Of a stretch of DNA of 64,000 nt, positions 17,556 through 26,441 are shown one piece after another. Origin of the DNA: Glaciecola sp028401415. GTDB taxonomy: Bacteria > Pseudomonadota > Gammaproteobacteria > Enterobacterales > Alteromonadaceae. Location: the NCBI RefSeq assembly GCF_028401415.2, contig NZ_CP171821.2, positions 992,001 through 1,056,000 of the forward strand, in the 5' to 3' direction. The notes below the pieces were generated by a model. That model had not been told where the DNA came from and made no database searches. It saw nothing but the letters and a program-made list of their open reading frames with translations. Each line of letters opens with the position of its first letter. Within the stretch, counting starts at the first letter, position 1. Made by a program: the position numbers and the translations under genes.

Positions 17556-19070
17556 TTAAACACCGACATATTTCTTTATAAACTCATCGTGTGGGAGCAT
17601 CTGCGTCATTGGTTGCTGTTTCGCTGTGGCGATTTTCGCCATTGTGTCCATGAGCTGTTGCTCGGGCAACACATTTGCTGCAGGATGATAGTCTTGAGGC
17701 ATAATCCCCTGCCCCATCATCACTTGCAGCCATGAGGCATCTCGAAATATATCATGTTGATCATTAAAGATGGTGCCGACTTCTTTGAACACGTCGATTT
17801 TTTGTTGCAGACGATGCGGTAACTTTAGCGCGCGCATATCATGCCAGAAATCAGAATCATCGCGCTCGTTGACAACATAATGCAAAACAATAAAGTCTCG
17901 AATGGTTTCGTACTCAACTTTGGATTCTTCATTGTACAAATCTATCGCAGATTGCTTGATACCCTGATGCGGGAAAAGTTTAAGCAAGCGCACAATCGCA
18001 GACTGAATAAGATGGATACTGGTGGACTCTAGTGGCTCGAGGAATCCGCTTGATAAGCCTACCGCAATTACGTTCTTATGCCACTGTTTTTGCGTACGGC
18101 CGGTTTTAAAGCTAATTTTACGAAGGTCATTCACCGGTGCAGACGCTAAGTTGCCCAGTAAGGTTTGTTCTGCCTCTTCGTCGGATAGATAGTCTGAGCA
18201 AAATACGATCCCGTTACCATTTCTGTGTGTCAGTGGAATGCGCCACTGCCAACCCGCCTTGTGCGCGATACTTCGCGTATACGGCAGAGTCTTATCGAAT
18301 CGCTCCGTTTGAACCGCTAGGGCAGTATTAGCAGGTAGCAGATTCGACCAATCTTCATACTCCACGCCCAGGGTTTGTTGAATCAATAAGGCTCGTGTTC
18401 CCGTACAATCAATAAACAAGTCGCCCTGTATTTGGGTGCCATTGCTTAATTGTAGAGATTGAATATAGCCGGTTTCATTATCAGTTTGAATGTGCTCAAT
18501 AATGCCTTCGGTGCGTTTAACTCCTCCCTTCTCGGCACGTTTACGAAGATAACGACCGTAAAGAGCCGAATCAAAATGATAGGCATAAGGCACCTCATAA
18601 ACAGGATTTTGCGTATTGATCTTATTGAAGACCTCGCTTTTGCAACAAAGATAATTAATATCAAAGTCCCATAAGGATTGCGTTAAGCCCTGATGATGTG
18701 CGCGAAGCCAATAGTGCTGAAAATTGCAAAAACCTAAGTTTGCACCCGGCGCACCAAAAGTATGAAAGTAACTATCACCTTGTTTCTTCCAGTTATCGAA
18801 TTTAATCGCAAGTTTGATAGTGCCGTTAGTCTCTCTTAAAAACTCCTTTTCATCGACACCTAAGAATTGATTGAAGGTTTGAATGGGGGGTATTGTCGCC
18901 TCACCAACACCAACAATGCCGATATCCTCAGATTCTACCAACTCAATTTCCACTTCTTTATGCAGCACCTTTTGCAACAGTGCAGCCGCCATCCAGCCAG
19001 CGGTTCCGCCTCCGGCAACAACCACTTTTTTAATTGGCTTGTGAGCAGTACTCGTGGAGGAATCTTGCAT
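17556..19070 (-). CDS. Flavin-dependent halogenase, tryptophan-halogenase family (copy 1)
   Basis: A 504-residue paralogue of the next gene in the operon. It has GGGTAGWMAA at residues 20-29, Lys86 in TIKLAIKFDNW, WQWRIP at 274-279 and Glu345 in SGFLEPLEST, so the flavin, catalytic and signature elements are all intact. The two halogenases share family motifs but differ widely elsewhere, which suggests different substrates or an obligate pair rather than a recent duplication. The gene lies 188 bases downstream of a TonB-dependent receptor but behind a strong terminator, so it may have its own promoter in 19071-19207. The Shine-Dalgarno sequence is weak (GGCGAG, about 12 bases upstream). Confidence 0.86.
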   Translation of the reverse strand: MQDSSTSTAHKPIKKVVVAGGGTAGWMAAALLQKVLHKEVEIELVESEDIGIVGVGEATIPPIQTFNQFLGVDEKEFLRETNGTIKLAIKFDNWKKQGDSYFHTFGAPGANLGFCNFQHYWLRAHHQGLTQSLWDFDINYLCCKSEVFNKINTQNPVYEVPYAYHFDSALYGRYLRKRAEKGGVKRTEGIIEHIQTDNETGYIQSLQLSNGTQIQGDLFIDCTGTRALLIQQTLGVEYEDWSNLLPANTALAVQTERFDKTLPYTRSIAHKAGWQWRIPLTHRNGNGIVFCSDYLSDEEAEQTLLGNLASAPVNDLRKISFKTGRTQKQWHKNVIAVGLSSGFLEPLESTSIHLIQSAIVRLLKLFPHQGIKQSAIDLYNEESKVEYETIRDFIVLHYVVNERDDSDFWHDMRALKLPHRLQQKIDVFKEVGTIFNDQHDIFRDASWLQVMMGQGIMPQDYHPAANVLPEQQLMDTMAKIATAKQQPMTQMLPHDEFIKKYVGV

Positions 19071-19207
19071 GAAGTTATTTTCTCGCCTTGTGTTAGATGC
19101 CTGAAAGCTAAAAATAGATTTAAGCAGTTAAAACAACCACTTAAACCGTTCCTTAAACAGGATTCAGCTCAATTAATAAAAACATAAACGTGTATACATT
19201 TAAAGTC

Positions 19208-19243
19208 AAAAAAAAGACCCCTTACCCGAAAGCAAGAGGCCTT
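19208..19243 (-). terminator. Intrinsic terminator after the second TonB-dependent receptor
   Basis: On the minus strand a 13-bp stem with several G-U pairs (AAAGGCCTCTTGC with GGTAAGGGGTCTTT) and a short loop is followed by eight T residues. It starts about 15 bases after the receptor stop and separates that gene from the halogenase pair. Confidence 0.8.
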
Positions 19244-19257
19244 TGACACACTAACTG

Positions 19258-22197
19258 TTAATAGATTGAGTAGTTAAAGTTAAGCATGTAGCGAGGACCG
19301 AAAGAACGGCGCTCGGTTACCAGGCCATTTGCATCAACTGTTTCTTCTTCTACGTCGGTAAGGTTTTGTCCTTGGAGTGATACACGCAAGCCTGCAAGCG
19401 AATCGAAATTAGATTCTGCGAAGTCATAGCTTATTTGCGCATCAACAATTGTCACACCAGAACGAGTTGCTTCAGCAATTGTGTTAGAGCCACCGCGCTG
19501 ATAGGTCAAGAAACCTGAACGCTTGGTACCTGCGACACGGAATTCCCAACCACTTCTTTCGTAATAAGCAGTAAGTCCATAAGTCTCATCTGACTGGCCA
19601 GGTATAGCAGAGCCGTTGTCTAACTCAGCGTCTATAAATGATGCTGTAGCCGCAAAACCAAAGCCGTCTAATACATCAGATACGACATTTAATGGAACGT
19701 TTGCCGTTAATTCAACACCTTCAACTGTGCCACTCAATCCGTCTTGGAATGAATCAAAGAAGCCGAAGTCAGGTGGCAATACTAATTCACCTACTTCGTA
19801 GAATTGATCTAATGGACCATAATTGCCCGCCACATCGATAATTCTATCGTGGAAGCCAGGAATAAAGTAGTTTGCCCCATTGTTAGTTGCATCATTCGTG
19901 AAATCGATAAGCTCTCGACCATTATCAGTCCAGTTAACTAAGTCTTTGTAGAACAAAGCAACCGCAACATAACCGTCTGGAGCAAAATAATTTTCATAAG
20001 ACAAGTCAAAGTTATTCGATTCTAAAGGACGAAGCGTCGGCGTACCTTGGAATTTAGACCAAGGTGTACCAAATTCTTCTACCGCAGCTTCAGTATTCGG
20101 CGTCGCGATAAGCTCGATGTTCTGGTTAAACTTAACGAAACCTGAAGCTTTCATTTGGTCAATACGCGCGCGGCTGATTGTTTTTGATGCAGCAAATCTT
20201 ACAAACTGCTCATCATCCAGCTGTAGTGAAAGATTCAAGCTTGGTAGAACTTTGGTATACGAAGCGCCGTCTGTTACTGCACACGACTGGTCAATGCCGC
20301 CGTTAGCGTCTTGACAGACTGAGAAGCTGTCATCAACAATTGCGATAAAGCCCGAAGATGACTGGTCAGTGTCAACCACTTGAACACCCACGTTACCAAA
20401 TAAGAACATATCGCCAATATCATACTCAAAATCACCACGAGCAAATATCGTGAATACCTCTTCGTCAACCACATAGGTATCACCCAAACGATCAGGCTCT
20501 AGCAATTCGGCTTGCGTACGTAAATAAGTGCCATCGTTGTATGGTGCAAAACCATCATAGGCGACTACTTGACCAAGCCCTGCCCATGACAAATCAGCAA
20601 GACCAAATCGATACGATTCAGGGATTAAGCCGTCAACACTTCCGTCTGCAAAACCATTTCCGAATGGATAGGTAGGCGCAGTTGCAAAGTCACCGTTGTT
20701 ATCTTTGGTCTTGTTTCTGTCACTGTACATTGCACCAAAGGTTACCTTAGTGAATGCGCCCCACTCAATTAAGCCTTCAATATCAAGGCGAGCGGTGGTC
20801 AGTTCTTCAGTGAAATCGGCATAGTTGATGAAACCGTCTTGCGCATTTAAGAAACTATATGTGTTACCAGAACCGTTTCCTTGCAACACATTTGACTCAA
20901 AAGTGTCTGCCGCTGATGCTAAACCACCACCCCATACTTGTGGGCCCGTTAGTTTGATGGAGTTAAAATCACTGAAGTCCATGCCGGATATACCAGTGAA
21001 GAAAACACCGCTTGGGCTCATCGTGAATTCACGTGAACCAAGCTGATCAGCGCTTAGAGAGCCTGAACGACCAATACCCGCATATGATTCTGCACGCAAA
21101 TAGGTCTTTTCAGATTCGTTGTGAGCCACATCAACAGTTGCCGTCCAATTGTCACTAAGGGCGTATTCAATGTTAATGCCGAGCACGTCAAGCGTACCTT
21201 CGATATTTTCTGGGTCGGTTCGCAGAACTGGGTTAGCGCCTACTTGACGACCAGTGTTATTCGCGCCGCTGCCTGAAATATTTTCAGAAGAGAACGGTTC
21301 GATAAAACCACGTAAAATACCTGAATCTTCGTAATCAATGGTTAGGTAATCAACTACGATATCTAATTCGTCAGTTGGCTGATATTGGATAATACCTGAA
21401 ATGGTGTCACGCTTAAGCTCTTTCGAGATAGCGAAGATGTCTAGACCCGTTGGCGAAATAATGCCAGCATCATCTTCTGCATAGCCCCATACGCCATATT
21501 TACGTTCGTTTGTAGGCGACTCTGTTGACGCAACTGCTAATGCTACGCCGAGGGTGTCGTCCATAAACTTGGCCACCCAAGATCCTGCAACCCTGAAGCC
21601 ATTATCGTCAAATTCTGGATTGTCTGAATCGTTTGCAGTTGTATCGTAAACCGCGTTGATGGTAAGCGTTTCTTGTGCTTGAAGTGGGCGAACGGTTTGT
21701 AAGTCTACCGTACCGCCGATGCCTGTAACATTAAGTAAAGCATCAGATGTTTTGTAAATTGTTGCACCGGTCATAATCTCTGAAGGATACAAGTCGTACT
21801 CAACCCCACGGTTATCACCAATACCTAAAAGCTCACGACCATTTAAGGTTGTGCCAGTAAAGTCTTCTTTGAAGCCACGAACTGAGACACCAGAGGTACG
21901 TCCACCGCTTCTTTCACCAGCCAAACCAGGCAAGCGTGCAAGTGATTCTGCAATTGAAGAGTCAGGAAGCTGACCAATATCCTCTGCAGATAGTGCTTCA
22001 ACAATAGAGCTGTTGTCTTGCTTAACCGCCTGCGCTCGAATCAACGATCCGCGAATACCGGTTACCGCGATAATTTCAGTGTTATCACCTTCAAGCTCGG
22101 CATTGCCTTGCTCTTGAGCGATACCTGCGCCTGAATAGAGTGCGCTAGATACTGCTAGGGAAAGAAGCGCTGGTTTGAATATTTGTTTTTTTATCAT
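19258..22197 (-). CDS. TonB-dependent receptor associated with the halogenase locus
   Basis: A large outer-membrane receptor with a signal peptide (MIKKQIFKPALLSLAVSSAL up to GIAQ), a TonB-box-like segment (TEIIAVTGIRG), a plug with LSAEDIGQLPDSSIAESLARLPG, VSVRGF and TTLNGREL, and a C-terminal barrel ending YMLNFNYSIY. The frame is open to 22245, but the ATG at 22197 has an AGGG Shine-Dalgarno and begins a normal signal peptide, so I chose it. A LacI-type operator identical to those before the maltodextrin receptor lies 110 bases upstream. The ligand is unknown. A carbohydrate is favoured because this plug type and operator are shared with the pullulanase locus. It is terminated separately from the halogenases. 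Confidence 0.85.
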   Translation of the reverse strand: MIKKQIFKPALLSLAVSSALYSGAGIAQEQGNAELEGDNTEIIAVTGIRGSLIRAQAVKQDNSSIVEALSAEDIGQLPDSSIAESLARLPGLAGERSGGRTSGVSVRGFKEDFTGTTLNGRELLGIGDNRGVEYDLYPSEIMTGATIYKTSDALLNVTGIGGTVDLQTVRPLQAQETLTINAVYDTTANDSDNPEFDDNGFRVAGSWVAKFMDDTLGVALAVASTESPTNERKYGVWGYAEDDAGIISPTGLDIFAISKELKRDTISGIIQYQPTDELDIVVDYLTIDYEDSGILRGFIEPFSSENISGSGANNTGRQVGANPVLRTDPENIEGTLDVLGINIEYALSDNWTATVDVAHNESEKTYLRAESYAGIGRSGSLSADQLGSREFTMSPSGVFFTGISGMDFSDFNSIKLTGPQVWGGGLASAADTFESNVLQGNGSGNTYSFLNAQDGFINYADFTEELTTARLDIEGLIEWGAFTKVTFGAMYSDRNKTKDNNGDFATAPTYPFGNGFADGSVDGLIPESYRFGLADLSWAGLGQVVAYDGFAPYNDGTYLRTQAELLEPDRLGDTYVVDEEVFTIFARGDFEYDIGDMFLFGNVGVQVVDTDQSSSGFIAIVDDSFSVCQDANGGIDQSCAVTDGASYTKVLPSLNLSLQLDDEQFVRFAASKTISRARIDQMKASGFVKFNQNIELIATPNTEAAVEEFGTPWSKFQGTPTLRPLESNNFDLSYENYFAPDGYVAVALFYKDLVNWTDNGRELIDFTNDATNNGANYFIPGFHDRIIDVAGNYGPLDQFYEVGELVLPPDFGFFDSFQDGLSGTVEGVELTANVPLNVVSDVLDGFGFAATASFIDAELDNGSAIPGQSDETYGLTAYYERSGWEFRVAGTKRSGFLTYQRGGSNTIAEATRSGVTIVDAQISYDFAESNFDSLAGLRVSLQGQNLTDVEEETVDANGLVTERRSFGPRYMLNFNYSIY

Positions 22198-22653
22198 GTG
22201 TGTGCCCTGGATTGGTTGGCCGCTTTTGTAAAATATCAATAACAAATTTCGACCTATTTTTTAACAATGCGCAGTGTACTGCTTACTGCTAATGCATGCT
22301 AACGCGTGCATACGTATTCAACATACAAACCTTACTGAAATGTTGAACCTCGATGCGTTCTAACGCGACTCTCACATTATTTTTTAGATGTGTAAAGCCG
22401 AATTTGTCACATTAAAAACCTGATAATGTAGCGAGAAAATTACACAAAACTAACGACTACTAACAAGTTCTCATATAAATGTCTCAAATTTTTAATAAAT
22501 TTGCAACATTTTCCTTAAACGTTTAAGTCATGATTTTAAAAGGCTTTGGCTTTTGTGTTTAGATGAAGGGCGTTAAGATGAAATTAAGATAATTAACAAC
22601 GCATGATTAGTGCAACTTTAAGAGAAATTTCAGAATACAGACAATTTGAGACT
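22198..22653. other. Intergenic region between sucD and the second receptor
   Basis: Apart from the operator at 22307-22320 and the sucD terminator at its far end, I see no gene in this AT-rich stretch of about 450 bases. It must hold the promoter of the receptor at 22197. The sequence just before the operator (TGCATGCTAACGCGTGCA) repeats part of the operator half-site and might be an extended or second weak site. Confidence 0.5.
22307..22320. promoter_or_regulatory. LacI-type operator, copy 3
   Basis: TGCATACGTATTCA is identical to the two copies at 15846 and 15887. It lies 110 bases before the chosen start of the halogenase-locus receptor. The shared site predicts that one LacI/GalR-family regulator, not encoded in this window, controls both receptor loci. 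Confidence 0.65.
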
Positions 22654-22681
22654 AAAAAAAAATCCGCGTTTAACGCGGATT
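22654..22681 (-). terminator. Intrinsic terminator of the sucCD transcript
   Basis: AATCCGCG (22661-22668) and CGCGGATT (22674-22681) form a perfect stem with a five-base loop. On the minus strand it is followed by a run of T residues. It lies just after the sucD stop. Confidence 0.93.
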
Positions 22682-22707
22682 TTCATAACTAACTATTGGG
22701 TTAAAAA

Positions 22708-23580
22708 CTACCAACCGGTAATTTCTCGCAAGCCTTTACCAATCTCGGCTAATGAGCGAACCGTTTTCACGCCAGCATCTTCAAGCGCTTTAAACTTCTC
22801 GTCTGCCGTACCTTTGCCGCCAGATATGATTGCACCTGCATGCCCCATACGTTTACCTGGAGGTGCCGTTACACCAGCAATGTAGGAGACGACAGGCTTA
22901 GTCACATTGGCTTTTATAAACGCGGCAGCTTCTTCTTCCGCAGTTCCGCCAATCTCACCAATCATGACAATGGCTTCAGTCTCAGGATCTTTTTGGAACA
23001 TATCCAAAATATCAATAAAGTTAGAACCAGGGATTGGGTCTCCGCCTATACCAACACAAGTAGATTGACCAAAACCTTCATCGGTAGTCTGCTTAACCGC
23101 TTCATAAGTCAATGTGCCCGAGCGCGATACAATGCCGACCTTGCCTTTCTTATGAATGTGCCCTGGCATAATACCAATTTTACATTCGTCAGGTGTAATG
23201 ACACCTGGGCAATTAGGGCCAATCATGCGCACGCCTTTACCATCCACGTACTCTTTAACGTAAAGCATATCAAGAGTAGGAATGCCTTCGGTAATGCATA
23301 CAATAAGCTCAATGCCAGCATCTGCCGCCTCTACGATTGAATCTTTGCAAAACGGTGCAGGCACGTAAATTACGCTTGCGGTAGCGCCCGTTGCAGCAAC
23401 GGCGTCTTTAACTGTATTAAATACCGGAAGGCCTAAATGCTCTGTACCGCCTTTGCCCGGTGTCACCCCACCGACCATTTGCGTACCGTAAGCGATAGCT
23501 TGTTCAGAATGGAATGTACCCTGTCCACCAGTAAACCCTTGGCAAATTACCTTTGTGTCTTTATTAATAAGTACTGACAT
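22708..23580 (-). CDS. sucD: Succinyl-CoA synthetase alpha subunit
   Basis: With SucC it converts succinyl-CoA to succinate, with ATP or GTP formation, in the TCA cycle. The CoA-binding Rossmann region (VICQGFTGGQGTFHSEQAI) opens the protein. IGPNCPGVITP and the phospho-histidine loop GHAGAIISGGKGTA (about residue 248) are intact. Length of 290 residues is normal. The ATG at 23580 overlaps the sucC stop by one base, giving tight coupling of the two subunits. Confidence 0.98.
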   Translation of the reverse strand: MSVLINKDTKVICQGFTGGQGTFHSEQAIAYGTQMVGGVTPGKGGTEHLGLPVFNTVKDAVAATGATASVIYVPAPFCKDSIVEAADAGIELIVCITEGIPTLDMLYVKEYVDGKGVRMIGPNCPGVITPDECKIGIMPGHIHKKGKVGIVSRSGTLTYEAVKQTTDEGFGQSTCVGIGGDPIPGSNFIDILDMFQKDPETEAIVMIGEIGGTAEEEAAAFIKANVTKPVVSYIAGVTAPPGKRMGHAGAIISGGKGTADEKFKALEDAGVKTVRSLAEIGKGLREITGW

Positions 23581-24746
23581 TATTTGCCCTCCGCTGCGGC
23601 TACAACTTTTTGTGCAGCGTCGGTTAGTGATTCTGCTGCGATAATATCAAGTCCCGAGTTTGCTAATACTTCACGTCCAAGCTCAGCGTTGGTGCCTTCA
23701 AGACGAACCACTACGGGCACTTCTACACCCACTTCCTTGACTGCGCCAATAATCCCTTCCGCAATCATGTCGCAACGTACAATCCCGCCGAAAATATTAA
23801 CCAATACGGCTTTCACGTTATCGTCCGACAAGATAATTTTAAATGCTTCAGCCACGCGCTCTTTTGTTGCGCCGCCGCCCACATCAAGGAAGTTGGCAGG
23901 ATTTCCACCGTGCAGATTAACAATATCCATAGTACCCATTGCTAATCCTGCACCGTTGACCATGCAACCCACATTGCCGTCAAGCGCCACATAGTTCAGT
24001 TCCCATTTGGCAGCGTCAGCTTCACGTGCATCTTCTTGAGAAGGATCGTGCATATCGCGTACTTTTGGTTGACGATAAAGCGCATTGCTATCTACACCTA
24101 GTTTTGCGTCTAAGCAGTGAAGATTTCCGTCGTCTTTAATAACCAAAGGGTTAACTTCGATTAAGGCAATATCCAAATCTTCAAACATTTTCGCAAGACC
24201 TAGAAAGATCTGGGTAAATTGTTTGACCTGAACGCCGCTTAAACCAAGCGCAAAAGCAATTTCTCTTGCCTGATAAGGCTGAGCACCTACAAGCGGATCG
24301 ACTTCTGCTTTTAAAATCTTTTCCGGTGTTTCCTCTGCTACCTTCTCGATTTCCACGCCACCCTCGGTAGACGCCATGAAAACAATTTTGCGAGAAGTGC
24401 GATCGACAACTGCACCAAGATACAGCTCTTGATCAATATCTGTACAAGATTCAACAAGAATTCGGCTAACCGGCTGCCCGTTTTCATCCGTCTGATAAGT
24501 AACCAGGTTTTTTCCAAGCCACTTTTGCGCAAAGGCTTTAATTTCATCTTTCGTTTTTACCAGCTTCACGCCGCCCGCTTTTCCGCGTCCGCCAGCGTGT
24601 ACCTGACATTTTACTACCCATTCGTCTCCGCCTATGCGGTCAGCTGCTTCTACTGCAGCTTGGGGAGTATCAGCAGCATATCCTTCAGATACAGGCAGGC
24701 CGTATTCTTTGAATAACTGTTTACCCTGATATTCATGCAAATTCAT
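23580..24746 (-). CDS. sucC: Succinyl-CoA synthetase beta subunit
   Basis: The nucleotide-binding, ATP-grasp subunit of succinyl-CoA synthetase. It begins MNLHEYQGKQLFKEYGLPV, has the KCQVHAGGRGKAGGVKL loop, and has a C-terminal CoA-ligase domain with NIFGGIVRCDMIAEGI. At 388 residues it matches the E. coli protein. It lies 180 bases after sucB, and that gap contains a strong hairpin (24804-24829), so levels of SucCD may be set separately from SucAB. Confidence 0.98.
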   Translation of the reverse strand: MNLHEYQGKQLFKEYGLPVSEGYAADTPQAAVEAADRIGGDEWVVKCQVHAGGRGKAGGVKLVKTKDEIKAFAQKWLGKNLVTYQTDENGQPVSRILVESCTDIDQELYLGAVVDRTSRKIVFMASTEGGVEIEKVAEETPEKILKAEVDPLVGAQPYQAREIAFALGLSGVQVKQFTQIFLGLAKMFEDLDIALIEVNPLVIKDDGNLHCLDAKLGVDSNALYRQPKVRDMHDPSQEDAREADAAKWELNYVALDGNVGCMVNGAGLAMGTMDIVNLHGGNPANFLDVGGGATKERVAEAFKIILSDDNVKAVLVNIFGGIVRCDMIAEGIIGAVKEVGVEVPVVVRLEGTNAELGREVLANSGLDIIAAESLTDAAQKVVAAAEGK

Positions 24747-24803
24747 GGTGATTTATCCGATGTTGTTGAGTGATGAGCCATTGATAGCGACTCGGTTAAA
24801 CAG

Positions 24804-24829
24804 CGCAGGATTCTATCACGAATCCTGCG
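24804..24829. other. Perfect hairpin in the sucB-sucC gap
   Basis: CGCAGGATTC (24804-24813) and GAATCCTGCG (24820-24829) form a ten-base-pair stem with a six-base loop. On the transcribed minus strand it is followed by CTGTTTAACC, a poor U tract, so it is more likely a partial terminator or an RNA-stability/processing element than a full stop. Confidence 0.6.
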
Positions 24830-24926
24830 TTTTAACAGATGATACATGAAGCATATCTGTCATGATTACTTTTAGACCAAAGTATCAAGCCAATCAGCCA
24901 GCTCTTTAGTCTAAGGAGATTGCTAC

Positions 24927-26432
24927 TTATACGTCTAATAAAAGACGCGTTGGGTCTTCTAGCATTTCTTTAACGGTCACCAAAAACCCAACCGACTCTT
25001 TTCCATCAATGATTCGATGGTCATAAGACAAGGCTAAGTACATCATTGGCAGTATTTCTACTTTTCCATCAACTGCCATGGGACGGTCTTGGATTTTATG
25101 CATACCTAAAATGGCGCTTTGCGGTGGATTGATAATCGGCGTAGACATAAGAGAGCCAAATACACCGCCATTGGTAATCGTGAAATTGCCGCCTTGCAAA
25201 TCAGACATCGCTAGCTTTCCATCGCGGCCTTTTATTGCGAGTTCTTTGATGCCCTTTTCGATACCCGCCATTCCAAGCGCATCACAGTCTCTTAAAATAG
25301 GCGTTACAAGACCGCGCGGAGTTGAAACCGCAATAGAAATATCAAAATAGTTGTGATAACAAATATCATCACCGTCAAGTGAAGCATTAACTTCAGGGAA
25401 GCGCTTTAAGGCTTCAGTCACTGCTTTGACATAAAAAGACATAAAGCCAAGCCGTATGCCATGACGCTTCTCAAAGTTTTCTTGATACTGTTTACGCAAG
25501 TCCATAATGGGCTTCATGTTGACTTCGTTGAAGGTCGTCAACATAGCGGTAGAATTTTTTGCTTCTAGCAAACGGCCTGCAATGGTTTTGCGCAGACGCG
25601 TCATGGGTACACGTTTCTCTGTTCTATCTCCTAGTGCCACGCTTGGCGCATTGTCGCTTACACTCGCCGCAGCTGGTGCAGGTGCTGGCGCAGCTTTAAG
25701 GTGCTTTTCAACATCTTCTTTAGTAATACGCCCGCCTTTCCCAGTGCCTTTGACCGAGCTAGGATCAATATCTTTCTCAGCAAGCAATCGTCGAACCGAC
25801 GGCGATAGTGCATCGGCATCATTGTCATCGCTTGAGGGTGCTTCACTTGCAACAGCCTGAGGCGCAGCGCCAGACGCCGCCCCTGCCATAAAGGTAGCAA
25901 TAACGGCTTCGGCCGTAACCGTCTCGCCTTCATTTGCAATAATTTCTTTTACTGAGCCGTCAGCAGGAGCAACCACCTCTAAAACCACTTTGTCAGTTTC
26001 AATGTCCACTAAGTTCTGGTCTCGACTGACAGCTTCACCTGGCTGAACGTGCCATGTTGCAATGGTAGCGTCCGCGACAGACTCAGGTAACACAGGTACT
26101 TTAACGTCAGTTAACTCACCACTGGATTCCGTGCTCGACGCTTCAGCCACTGCGGGGGCTGGTGTATCTGCTGCGGGTGCAGCCGCACTTCCATCTCCTT
26201 CGCTAAGCGTGCCAATGACTTGCTCGCCTAATACAGTTGCACCCTCTTCGGCAGAAATGTCGGATATCACACCATCGGCAGGTGCAACCACCTCAAGAAC
26301 AACTTTATCGGTTTCAATATCAACCAGATTTTGGTCACGGCTAACTTTATCACCGGCTTTTACATGCCATGTGGCAATTGTTGCATCGGCAACAGACTCT
26401 GGAAGTACTGGAACTTTTATCTCATGAGCCAT
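24927..26432 (-). CDS. sucB: Dihydrolipoyl succinyltransferase, E2 of 2-oxoglutarate dehydrogenase, two lipoyl domains
   Basis: The E2 core enzyme transfers the succinyl group to CoA. Residues 1-77 and about 108-183 are two lipoyl domains with lysines at 43 and 148 in identical ETDKVVLEV contexts. An Ala/Pro linker, a peripheral-subunit-binding domain (LSPSVRRLLAEKDIDPSSV, about 214-250) and the catalytic domain with SYDHRIIDG follow. The E. coli protein has one lipoyl domain and about 405 residues, so the extra domain explains the 501-residue length. It is followed by sucC and preceded by sucA with a nine-base gap. E3 (lpd) is not in the window. Confidence 0.96.
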   Translation of the reverse strand: MAHEIKVPVLPESVADATIATWHVKAGDKVSRDQNLVDIETDKVVLEVVAPADGVISDISAEEGATVLGEQVIGTLSEGDGSAAAPAADTPAPAVAEASSTESSGELTDVKVPVLPESVADATIATWHVQPGEAVSRDQNLVDIETDKVVLEVVAPADGSVKEIIANEGETVTAEAVIATFMAGAASGAAPQAVASEAPSSDDNDADALSPSVRRLLAEKDIDPSSVKGTGKGGRITKEDVEKHLKAAPAPAPAAASVSDNAPSVALGDRTEKRVPMTRLRKTIAGRLLEAKNSTAMLTTFNEVNMKPIMDLRKQYQENFEKRHGIRLGFMSFYVKAVTEALKRFPEVNASLDGDDICYHNYFDISIAVSTPRGLVTPILRDCDALGMAGIEKGIKELAIKGRDGKLAMSDLQGGNFTITNGGVFGSLMSTPIINPPQSAILGMHKIQDRPMAVDGKVEILPMMYLALSYDHRIIDGKESVGFLVTVKEMLEDPTRLLLDV

Positions 26433-26441
26433 TGGGGTTCC

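Noticed and set aside
19180..19200. A possible fourth LacI-type site near GTGTATACAT upstream of the halogenases
   Set aside because: It shares the AT-rich palindromic look but lacks the central CG and does not match the 14-mer of the other three sites.
22840..23340. A 166-codon open frame on the plus strand
   Set aside because: It is wholly antisense to sucD, has no recognisable domain and no ribosome site, so it is a shadow of the conserved gene.
24927..26432. Assembly duplication as the cause of the two lipoyl domains in sucB
   Set aside because: The two copies differ at many synonymous sites and have different linkers, so they are a genuine double domain.
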